In this document: piece after piece, positions 37,295 to 45,238 of the stretch
Numbering within the stretch: the stretch's first letter is position 1
How the letters are laid out: each line of letters opens with the position of its first letter
Assembly (NCBI GenBank): GCA_017794925.1
Contig: CP051238.1
Span: 2,558,179 to 2,622,178, forward strand
Direction of reading: 5' to 3'
DNA length: 64,000 nucleotides
From: Aestuariibacter sp.
GTDB lineage: Bacteria > Pseudomonadota > Gammaproteobacteria > Enterobacterales > Alteromonadaceae
Program-made: the position numbers and the translations under genes
Notes under the pieces: model-generated
The model's database searches: none
The model's input: the letters and a program-made list of their open reading frames with translations, nothing else
What the model was told of the DNA's origin: nothing

Positions 37295-39426
37295 TGACTG
37301 AACAAGCAGCAACCAGCGCATTTACTTTAAGCCGCCAGGACAACGGCATTGCCGTGCTCACGATGGATGTTCCGGGTGAGTCGATGAACACGCTGAAACA
37401 AGCATTCGGCGATGACATCACGAAGATCCTGGATGAAATTGAAGCAGACAACAGCATTAAAGGCGTGGTGTTGATCAGTGGCAAGCCGAGTTCTTTTGTA
37501 GCCGGCGCTGACATTACTATGCTAGACGCCTGCACAACGGCCGAGGAAGCTCAGGCTTTAGCAAAAGGTGGCCAGGACATTTTTGACCGTATCGAAAAGA
37601 TGCGTGCGACCTTTGTTGCCGCCATTCACGGTCCGGCATTGGGCGGTGGTTTAGAGCTGGCATTAGCGTGTCACTACCGAGTATGTACCGACGCGCCAGC
37701 AACGCAACTCGGTGTGCCTGAAGTACAGCTTGGTCTATTACCGGGCAGTGGCGGAACACAGCGTTTACCGCGATTGGTCGGTATTCAACAAGCCATTAAA
37801 ATGATGCTTACCGGTGGCGCTGTGCGTCCGAAGCAGGCTAAAAAATACGGCCTGGTCGATGACGTTGTTCCCCAGTCGGTGTTACTAAAAGTAGCCAGCA
37901 TTTTTGCAGCTAAAGGCAAGCCAAATCGCGAGATGCCGCAAAAAGGACTGGTCAATAAGTTCCTAGAAGGCACTGGCCCGGGTCGCAATATTCTGTTTAA
38001 CAAAGCGGCACAGCAAACTCAGTCAAAGACACGCGGGAATTACCCTGCGCCGCAGCAAATTCTTGATGTGGTTGCATTAGGCCTGAGTAAAGGCATGCGA
38101 GCAGGCCTTGAGGCCGAGGCAAAAGCGTTTGGTCAACTGGTCATGACGCCAGAATCAAAACAGCTGCGACAAATCTTCTTTGCGACTACCGCGATGAAGA
38201 AAGAGTCAGGTGTAGCGGATGTTGCACCGGAAAAAGTGGCAAAAGTCGGCGTACTGGGCGGTGGCCTGATGGGCGGCGGTATTGCGTTCGTTACGGCGAC
38301 CAAAGCGAAAGTGCCAGTGCGCATTAAAGATATCCAGCCAATTGGTATCGCCAATGCCATGAAATACAGCTATGACCTGCTAATCAAGAAGGTACAGCGT
38401 AAATTTATGCTGAAGTCTGAAATGCAGAAGCAAATGTCACTGCTGACTGGCACACTGGATTACGCCGGTATGCAAGATGTCGACATTGTGGTTGAAGCCG
38501 TCTTTGAAGACGTGAAGCTGAAGCAACAAATGGTTGCTGATGTTGAAAACAACTGCAAAGAAAGTACGATTTTTGCGTCGAATACGTCGTCTATTCCTAT
38601 TGGCCAGATAGCGGAAGGGGCGCAGCGTCCTGAAAACATAATAGGCCTGCATTATTTCTCGCCGGTAGATAAGATGCCATTGGCTGAAGTTATCGCACAC
38701 GAGAAAACGTCTGATCAGACGATCTCAACAACAGTAGAGTTCGCTAAGAAACAAGGCAAAACGCCGGTTGTCGTCAAAGACGGAGCTGGCTTCTACGTGA
38801 ACCGTATACTCGCGCCTTATATGAATGAAGCAGCTAATTTGATACTGGCTGGCGAGCCTATCGATCACATCGATAAAGCATTGCTGAATTTCGGCTTCCC
38901 GGTTGGCCCTGTGAAGCTATTGGATGAAGTCGGCATCGATGTAGGTACCAAAATCATTCCTATTCTGGTAGATGCCTTTGGTGAGCGTTTTACCGCGCCA
39001 AGCGCCTTCGATAAAGTACTGGCAGATGATCGCAAGGGTAAGAAAAACAAGCGTGGCTTCTATTCGTATGAGGGTAAAAAGCCAGGTAAGGAAGTCGACG
39101 AGAGCCTTTATGCTTTGTTAGGTATTCAACCGAACAAGAGCCGCAGTGAGTCTGAAATCTCTGAGCGATGTGTGCTCATGATGCTCAACGAAGCAGCACG
39201 TTGTCTCGACGAAGGTGTTGTTCGCAATCCGCGTGATGGTGATATTGGTGCCATATTTGGTATTGGTTTCCCGCCGTTCCTGGGCGGGCCATTCCGTTAT
39301 ATGGACCAGCTTGGTATTAAAAAGGTCGTCGAGCGCCTGAATTACTATGCTGACAAGCTGGATAAGAAGTACCAGCCTGCAAGTATTCTTGAAGAGATGG
39401 CAAAAGAAAGTAAAACATTTTATTAA
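37294..39426 (+). CDS. fadJ: Trifunctional fatty-acid oxidation complex alpha subunit
   Basis: 710 residues. An N-terminal enoyl-CoA hydratase/isomerase domain (about 1-190) carries HGPALGGGLELALACHYRV and PEVQLGLLPGSGGTQRLPRLVG with the two expected active-site glutamates. An NAD-binding 3-hydroxyacyl-CoA dehydrogenase domain (about 310-490, GVLGGGLMGGGIAFV and HYFSPVDKMPLAEVI) and two C-terminal dehydrogenase helical domains follow. It works with FadI on hydration and oxidation of acyl-CoA. GGAG is 8 bases before the start, inside the end of fadI. Confidence 0.97.
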   Translation: MTEQAATSAFTLSRQDNGIAVLTMDVPGESMNTLKQAFGDDITKILDEIEADNSIKGVVLISGKPSSFVAGADITMLDACTTAEEAQALAKGGQDIFDRIEKMRATFVAAIHGPALGGGLELALACHYRVCTDAPATQLGVPEVQLGLLPGSGGTQRLPRLVGIQQAIKMMLTGGAVRPKQAKKYGLVDDVVPQSVLLKVASIFAAKGKPNREMPQKGLVNKFLEGTGPGRNILFNKAAQQTQSKTRGNYPAPQQILDVVALGLSKGMRAGLEAEAKAFGQLVMTPESKQLRQIFFATTAMKKESGVADVAPEKVAKVGVLGGGLMGGGIAFVTATKAKVPVRIKDIQPIGIANAMKYSYDLLIKKVQRKFMLKSEMQKQMSLLTGTLDYAGMQDVDIVVEAVFEDVKLKQQMVADVENNCKESTIFASNTSSIPIGQIAEGAQRPENIIGLHYFSPVDKMPLAEVIAHEKTSDQTISTTVEFAKKQGKTPVVVKDGAGFYVNRILAPYMNEAANLILAGEPIDHIDKALLNFGFPVGPVKLLDEVGIDVGTKIIPILVDAFGERFTAPSAFDKVLADDRKGKKNKRGFYSYEGKKPGKEVDESLYALLGIQPNKSRSESEISERCVLMMLNEAARCLDEGVVRNPRDGDIGAIFGIGFPPFLGGPFRYMDQLGIKKVVERLNYYADKLDKKYQPASILEEMAKESKTFY

Positions 39427-39447
39427 TTAACTGTTAATTAAATGTAT

Positions 39448-39475
39448 AAAAACCGGGCTTTGCCCGGTTTTTTTC
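39448..39475 (+). terminator. Terminator of fadI-fadJ
   Basis: AAAAACCGGGC/GCCCGGTTTTT (39448-39458 and 39462-39472) with a 3-base loop and a T-run to 39474, 22 bases after the fadJ stop. Confidence 0.95.
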
Positions 39476-39579
39476 ATTATAACGAATAAAAATGATGGTT
39501 TTGTGTACGCGATCGTTTATTATTCGCCCGATTTCACACGTTGTGTGTCGCGCTTTATCTATTCGGGGAGGGTGTCAAA

Positions 39580-39777
39580 ATGTTGACGTTGATGTTGGTA
39601 TCAGTATTGTCGAGCCTGTTTTTTTACATCGAATCACTGAAATCAGGTTTAGCTGCAAAACGTTGGGCACTGGCAGGATTTATTCTTGGGCCATTATTGT
39701 TGCCGATGTTTACCATTTCCCGCCACGTCAGAATGCGTCGTGATACCGGGTTCAATAATGCTGTATTACGCGCGTAG
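39580..39777 (+). CDS. Small conserved-looking membrane protein (65 aa)
   Basis: ATG 39580 has a strong GGGGAGGG ribosome site 7 bases upstream; the longer frame from 39541 starts without one. The 65-residue product has two hydrophobic segments (LTLMLVSVLSSLFFYI and WALAGFILGPLLLPMF) and a basic tail RHVRMRRD. It lies between two terminators. I do not recognise a named family. A lone small inner-membrane protein is the plain reading. Confidence 0.7.
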   Translation: MLTLMLVSVLSSLFFYIESLKSGLAAKRWALAGFILGPLLLPMFTISRHVRMRRDTGFNNAVLRA

Positions 39778-39796
39778 AGGCGAATTTCAGGCATAA

Positions 39797-39821
39797 AAAA
39801 AGGAGCCTATGCTCCCTTTTT
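39797..39821. terminator. Bidirectional terminator between two small convergent genes
   Basis: GGAGC (39802-39806), loop CTAT, GCTCC (39811-39815), flanked by an A-run and a T-run, so it can act on both strands. It lies 20 bases after the 65-aa gene (+) and 20 bases after the 51-aa gene (-). Confidence 0.8.
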
Positions 39822-39840
39822 GTACGCGTATGGTTGCAAA

Positions 39841-39996
39841 TTAAAGACGAACGCCGTTAGTCTTTGGGCGAAACTGCTGAGTTTCAGTTGCAACTTCTTT
39901 TTTCTGGACCGGTGCTTTTTGAGCGCCTTCTTGTTTCTGGTCCGCGACAGGTGCTGTAGTAGAAAGAACTAAGGCTACTGCATATGCTTTCAACAT
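39841..39996 (-). CDS. Very small possible exported peptide (51 aa)
   Basis: ATG at 39996 with AGGA 8 bases upstream; TAA at 39843-39841. The product begins MLKAYAVALVLSTTAPVA, a short signal-peptide-like start. A hydrophilic Lys/Gln/Glu-rich part (DQKQEGAQKAPVQKKEV) follows, and it ends QFRPKTNGVRL. It stops just before a bidirectional terminator, which supports a real transcript. No family is recognised. Coding status is supported by the ribosome site, the signal-like N-terminus and the terminator, but not proven. Confidence 0.55.
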   Translation of the reverse strand: MLKAYAVALVLSTTAPVADQKQEGAQKAPVQKKEVATETQQFRPKTNGVRL

Positions 39997-40540
39997 CTTT
40001 CATTCCTCATTATTATAATCAAACAAAACAAACAAAACTGACTGACATTGTTTTTGTCGTCACAATGTCTATAGCTAACACTGTGCCAACTTTATAATTC
40101 CTTTTAAAACAACAAGTTGGGATGTTATTTTGAGCGGCGTCAAAATTCCGTTGCCGGAAATTATTGCCGTTCTATGCATTTATCTGCCGCTTGTCAGAAA
40201 ACTTGAGGGAAGGGTGTCAAAAAATTGCTTTTCTTTGCCTGAAAGTCAAAATTTTTGCTATTGAAGTGAATTAGCCTGGCATGACTGTGAAAAGAAAAGC
40301 AGATATAAATAAATACATTAGGTGAATTGAATTTATCTAAACCTTATCTTTTCGCCGCTATTGTTAAAATAGGCAATAAACCAACTTTACTGTCTTACCG
40401 AGACGGATATGGTTGGCGGAGGCAATGTGCAGATGTGCGGTTAAATAAGCCGTTATATGCGCCTGTAAAGCCTTTAAGAAGCTTTATGGAGAGATAATTG
40501 AGTCGTATGAACTGTAAAGCGTTAAAAGCCTTGCAGCCGA
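39997..40540. other. Gene-free 544-base AT-rich region
   Basis: No open frame with a ribosome site was found on either strand. It would contain the promoter of the 51-aa gene: a perfect TATAAT reads on the - strand at 40017-40012, but too near the start codon to be certain. It also forms the downstream region of the 1510-aa sensor gene, for which no clear hairpin terminator is seen. A structured RNA cannot be excluded by eye; no known riboswitch consensus was recognised. Confidence 0.5.
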
Positions 40541-43500
40541 TTACGCGTCCGGAGAGACTTTATTGATAATCTTGTGAAGCAGACTGTTTTCTCTTAACAG
40601 TTTTTCAAAGCGTTCGGCATTCAGCGGTTTGCTGTATAAAAAGCCCTGTAGCATCTCACAGTCATAGCGACGAAGAATATTCAGTTGTTCTTCATATTCC
40701 ACACCCTCTGCAACCACTTTCAGGCCCAGATTGTGTGCGATGTTAATGATGGCGGCAGCCATGTGTCGGTCTACGTTACTGTTAGCAATATCGTCTATGA
40801 ATGCTTTGTCGATTTTCAGCGTGTTTAACGGGAACTGTTTTAGATAAGCCAGTGATGAATAACCGGTACCAAAGTCATCTAACGCCAGGTGAATACCGCG
40901 ATCGCGAAGGCGTTGCATCATACGCAAACCTTCTTCCGGGTTTTCCATTAACGTCCCTTCCGTAATTTCACATTCAAGGTGAAGAGGCGAGAGGCCCACT
41001 TGTCGCAAGATATTTTCAATCCGGTCGTCGAGGTCGGGTAGCTCAAACTGCTTGGCAGAAATGTTTACGGCAACGCGGCCGCTGAATAAACCCTCGCTTA
41101 CCCAACGCTTTGTATCGAGGCAAGCTTTTCTGAGTACCTGTTCACCAATCTCAATAATCTGACCGGTTTGTTCAGCAAGTGGAATAAACTGTCCGGGACT
41201 GACGATGCCTTTGTGAGGATGTTCGAAACGCACCAACGCTTCCATACTCACCAGTTTACCGGTAGTGATATCAACTTTGGGCTGATAGTAAACGGTAAAT
41301 AAGTCGTCTTTGATACCCTGACGAATCAGGTTTTCGATCTGTAGTTGGCGAACCGCATTCTGGTTCATTTCGCCACTGAAGAACTGATAGCTGTTTCCGC
41401 CGTTGTTCTTGGCAAAATACATGGCGGTATCAGCATTTTTCAATAGCTCCTGAGGTGAGGAACCATCTTCAGGGAACAGGGCAATACCAATACTGGCTCC
41501 CAATACAAACTCTTGCTTATTAATAATAAACGGGCGGGACAACGTATTCAGAATACTTTGAGCGAAATGTGTAATCGTGTGTATGTCAGAAATATCTTCC
41601 ATCAGAACACTAAATTCATCGCCACCCAGGCGGTAACAGGTTGAGTTTGCATCGGTTATGCGCTGAATACGCTTCGCGATCTGCTTAATGAGAATGTCAC
41701 CTGTCTGGTGACCCAGTGAGTCGTTAATCTTCTTAAAGTTGTCCATGTCCAGACAGAGCAGAGCGTGTGGCGACGCTTTGCGTACCAGATTACTGTGGCT
41801 TGCCTGGAAGAATGAACGGTTAGGTAACTCAGTTAATGGGTCAGAGTTTGCCAGTTTTAACAGTTCTTTCTCGGTATTCTTACGTGAGGTGATATCGGAA
41901 AATACCCCTACGAAGTGGGAAATGCGTCCGTCGTCATCATGTACGGCATCGATATTGAGTTCAATTTCATACCGCTCACCGTTTACGCGCGTACTTTCTA
42001 CTTCACCACTCCAGTTACCCCGGGCTTTAAGGGTCTTTTTAATCTCTTCCGTAAAAGCTTCAGGATACTGGTGGAAATACAGGTAGCTGGCCAGGGCTTG
42101 CTCCCGCGTTTCGCCGGTATAAGTACAATAAGCATTGTTTACCGAGATAAAGCGGAATTTGGTGTCGGTAATGAAAACGCCTTCAGAAATGTTTTCAATG
42201 GATCGCTTAAACAGGTTTAACTGCTCTTCGGCATCTTTCAAATGCTGAATGTTTTTCAGTGTCCCCGTCATACGAACCGGCTGATTGTTGTGATCCCGTT
42301 GTACGACCTTGCCACGATCCAGAATCCAAACCCATTGATTACTAAATGTGCGGGCCCGATAGGCGAGTTCGAAGAATTCAGTTTGTCCGTCCATGTGCGC
42401 TTTTAATGCTTCCTGTACCCGAATGAGATCGTGGGGATGGATGTTGGCGTCGTATGCGCTGTTGGTTCGAATATCGTCTTGTGGAAAATCCAGTGTTCCC
42501 CATGTGTTGGAGCGGTAAACCTGACCGCGAAATACATCCCAGTCCCATAGCTCATCACCACTGCTCCACAACGTAAGCTTTAACCGTTCTTCTGATTCTG
42601 ATACCGCGATGCGTTGTGAGCGCCTGACGTGATACTGACGAACCACATACAACGCTATAATAGCCGCGAAGAAGCCATAGAAAACCAGAGCCGCGGGATG
42701 TAACCAAGGAGGAGGGGAGATGGTTATATTCAATATTCTGGACGCAGACCAGGCTTTGCCATCTTCCAGTGCCTGAACTTCGAAGCGGTAATCTCCAAAT
42801 GACACATTGTTATAAAAAGCCTGTCGCTCGGTACCTGCTTCCGTCCAATTTTGGTCGAGTCCTGTTAATCGATAGCGGTATTGTACCGTTGCGGGAGAAA
42901 GGGCGTTTATCATTCCAAAACCAAAACTAAATCTCGCGTCCTGATGCCCTAACGTCAGTGATTCCTTTAGGTATAGAGGCTTGTTCAGGTGAGTACTATC
43001 GGGTGAAAATTGTTGTTCTTTACCCCAGATTTTTAACGAGAGTAACTCTGGTTGTCTCGATGGCTCTTTACTGCTTTCGTTAAATGATAGAAATTCGGGA
43101 TAAAAGTAATGAAAGCCTTTGTCTCCACCAAATACCAGCGCGTTGTCATGGGTCTTGGATACAACGCCTTCAGAATAATTGTTATACTCTAACTGTTCTT
43201 CGGACAGGCTCAGGCCGGTTGTCAGGGAGGGCAACAACAATTGTTGAATAGACGAGTCTGTTGAAATCCAGATGGAATCTTTAAAACCGGTTGCAGCGAG
43301 AATCAAATTCGAGTGAATGTCGACGGTTTTTTTGTTGATTAACTTAAGCGTTTGCTTATCTAACTGATAGATGCCCGACGACTGTGTGGTCAGCCAGTAG
43401 TAGTTACCCCATTCATATACTGACTTAACCAATGACGACGCATTATTGCTCAGTTTTAGGTTTATCGACGTCAACACGCGGTCCTGTTCCGGACTGTATA

Positions 43501-45073
43501 TATCTACTTTCCCAATTGTACTTAGCCAAAGGTTTCCATCTTTGTCATTGAAAATAGGTGAATAGATAGTGTTCTTGAAACTACTTGCGTGATGAACCAC
43601 TTCGTATTGTGAAGTACTGTTAATTTTATCTTGCGAAGTAGGAGCAGGGGAAATGGATAACAACCCCTGACTTTGTGTCCAGGCCCAAATAGTTTGGTCG
43701 TGATAGTAAAGGTAATCGACTATTTCTCCACTCAGAAATTCGTCAATTTTTATTAAATCAGCATTGCGAAAAACATAAAGCTCGATGCCTTTTGAGGTCG
43801 CCAGCCAAATTTTGTCCTGGTCATCAACAACTAAATCCCAATACTGGTTTTCCTGGTTTTTAAGGTAATAATCCAGCGTGCTTTTGTTGATGTCGAATCG
43901 TCCTACGCCACCGCTTTGTGTCGCAATCCAAAGAAATTCATTAGTATCTTCTTCAACTGCCCAGATGCGTTTTGAACCTCCGGTTTCGTCTGACGTTTTA
44001 TGAGAGTACAGGCGAATTGTTTCTGCCGGGCTATGGCGATAAAGCCCTTCATAGGTCGCTAGCCATATAGATTGTGTCGAATCGGTAAAAATTTCTCTGA
44101 TAAATTGATTGCCGAGATTGGTAAATATCTGTTTTTGCTCACCAAACACAACCAGCGTATCTTTCACGCCGTTGTACACACCCAGACCCGCCTCGGTTCC
44201 AAGCCAAACCACATCCTCTTCTATTTCCCGAATCGTTCTTACCGTTTGGTTGACCATGTTCGGGTAAGAGTCTTCGTTTATGGTTTTGACCTGGCTACCC
44301 TGATTATTAATAACGATGACGCCACTGTTAGAAGCAAGCCAGTACTCACCGCCTATCACCTGGATATCAAACACGGAATCAACGTTAAGGTTTATGCCCC
44401 AAGGGTTTACCGTTCGTAACGAATATAACTGTCTTCGTGTTTTATCATAAATGTATGCACCAGAGCCGTAAGTGCCGATCCAGATTCTGGTAGGCTCATT
44501 GCGAATGACTTCTATATCGTCGGGAAAGTCGATGCGTTCGTCCAGCAAATCCAGGCTGTGAGTCTTCGCATCAATAATGTAAAGATTAGATGTATCTGCA
44601 ACCAGAATGTTACCCTTGGCGTCTTCACTGATAGACCAGATGTCGTTATTTCGAATCAGGGAGTTGTCGGTATTGTAAACCTGAAAATTGTCAGTCTCTG
44701 GTTGGTATTTTGCCAGCCCAGTGTATGTTCCTATCCACAAGTCTTTACTGGATGAAACGAACATGGTTCGGGTGAAGCCGGGGGGGATAGAATCGGGCTT
44801 TTTAGGCGAGTGCTGGTAGTGCTTGAAATCGTATCCGTCAAAGCGGAAAAGACCGTCGACTGAGCCTACCCAAATGTAGCCGTACTGATCTTCGACGATC
44901 GACGTGATGGTACCTTCAGATACACCATCTTCCCGCGTATATTCATTAAAGCGGATGTCGTTGACCGTCGCACTAGCACTGGCTATGCGGGCAACAAAAA
45001 TTATCACTGTGACTAAAAACAGTGCTAACGTCGTTCTATGGGTTGAGCGCACCATACACCTTTGGCAATGCAT
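40541..45073 (-). CDS. Hybrid sensor: extracytoplasmic beta-propeller, PAS, GGDEF and EAL
   Basis: 1510 residues. An N-terminal signal/anchor (about 14-34) precedes many two-component-regulator propeller repeats (about 40-640; recurring DxxGxIWVGS-like units such as EDQYGYIWVGSVDGLFRFDG). A Y_Y_Y-type domain (about 710-790, ending near FEVQALEDGKAW), one membrane segment (about 797-817), two PAS/PAC modules (about 830-1080), GGDEF (about 1085-1240, intact LGGDEF) and EAL (about 1255-1500, with EALVRF, DDFGTGYSSL, KIDKAFI, AEGVE) follow. The EAL residues look complete, so c-di-GMP hydrolysis is likely; the cyclase half also looks intact. The usual propeller partner, a histidine kinase, is replaced by c-di-GMP output. 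ATG 45016 region (MVRSTHRT, preceded by AAAGG) is an alternative start about six codons in. Confidence 0.92.
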   Translation of the reverse strand: MHCQRCMVRSTHRTTLALFLVTVIIFVARIASASATVNDIRFNEYTREDGVSEGTITSIVEDQYGYIWVGSVDGLFRFDGYDFKHYQHSPKKPDSIPPGFTRTMFVSSSKDLWIGTYTGLAKYQPETDNFQVYNTDNSLIRNNDIWSISEDAKGNILVADTSNLYIIDAKTHSLDLLDERIDFPDDIEVIRNEPTRIWIGTYGSGAYIYDKTRRQLYSLRTVNPWGINLNVDSVFDIQVIGGEYWLASNSGVIVINNQGSQVKTINEDSYPNMVNQTVRTIREIEEDVVWLGTEAGLGVYNGVKDTLVVFGEQKQIFTNLGNQFIREIFTDSTQSIWLATYEGLYRHSPAETIRLYSHKTSDETGGSKRIWAVEEDTNEFLWIATQSGGVGRFDINKSTLDYYLKNQENQYWDLVVDDQDKIWLATSKGIELYVFRNADLIKIDEFLSGEIVDYLYYHDQTIWAWTQSQGLLSISPAPTSQDKINSTSQYEVVHHASSFKNTIYSPIFNDKDGNLWLSTIGKVDIYSPEQDRVLTSINLKLSNNASSLVKSVYEWGNYYWLTTQSSGIYQLDKQTLKLINKKTVDIHSNLILAATGFKDSIWISTDSSIQQLLLPSLTTGLSLSEEQLEYNNYSEGVVSKTHDNALVFGGDKGFHYFYPEFLSFNESSKEPSRQPELLSLKIWGKEQQFSPDSTHLNKPLYLKESLTLGHQDARFSFGFGMINALSPATVQYRYRLTGLDQNWTEAGTERQAFYNNVSFGDYRFEVQALEDGKAWSASRILNITISPPPWLHPAALVFYGFFAAIIALYVVRQYHVRRSQRIAVSESEERLKLTLWSSGDELWDWDVFRGQVYRSNTWGTLDFPQDDIRTNSAYDANIHPHDLIRVQEALKAHMDGQTEFFELAYRARTFSNQWVWILDRGKVVQRDHNNQPVRMTGTLKNIQHLKDAEEQLNLFKRSIENISEGVFITDTKFRFISVNNAYCTYTGETREQALASYLYFHQYPEAFTEEIKKTLKARGNWSGEVESTRVNGERYEIELNIDAVHDDDGRISHFVGVFSDITSRKNTEKELLKLANSDPLTELPNRSFFQASHSNLVRKASPHALLCLDMDNFKKINDSLGHQTGDILIKQIAKRIQRITDANSTCYRLGGDEFSVLMEDISDIHTITHFAQSILNTLSRPFIINKQEFVLGASIGIALFPEDGSSPQELLKNADTAMYFAKNNGGNSYQFFSGEMNQNAVRQLQIENLIRQGIKDDLFTVYYQPKVDITTGKLVSMEALVRFEHPHKGIVSPGQFIPLAEQTGQIIEIGEQVLRKACLDTKRWVSEGLFSGRVAVNISAKQFELPDLDDRIENILRQVGLSPLHLECEITEGTLMENPEEGLRMMQRLRDRGIHLALDDFGTGYSSLAYLKQFPLNTLKIDKAFIDDIANSNVDRHMAAAIINIAHNLGLKVVAEGVEYEEQLNILRRYDCEMLQGFLYSKPLNAERFEKLLRENSLLHKIINKVSPDA

Positions 45074-45238
45074 GCCTTATCTTTCTTTTAATTTGAATTG
45101 GTTAGCGTCCGTTCTAGCCAATCACCAATATGCCGAAATACAAGGCGCTCTACAAGGTTTTTTTTGCTTGGGGAAAGTGGGTGAATAAAACTTCAACAAA
45201 TGGGACTGAAAATTGGCTTTCAGCCCCTGAATATGTGG

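Noticed and set aside
39492..39743. 83-residue + strand frame overlapping the 65-aa gene
   Set aside because: Different frame from the 65-aa gene, which has the strong ribosome site and membrane-helix composition.
40400..40500. c-di-GMP riboswitch near the GGDEF-EAL gene
   Set aside because: Short GCAATGTGCAG/TGTAAAGCC pieces vaguely recall it, but the conserved core is absent and the region is downstream of the sensor gene.
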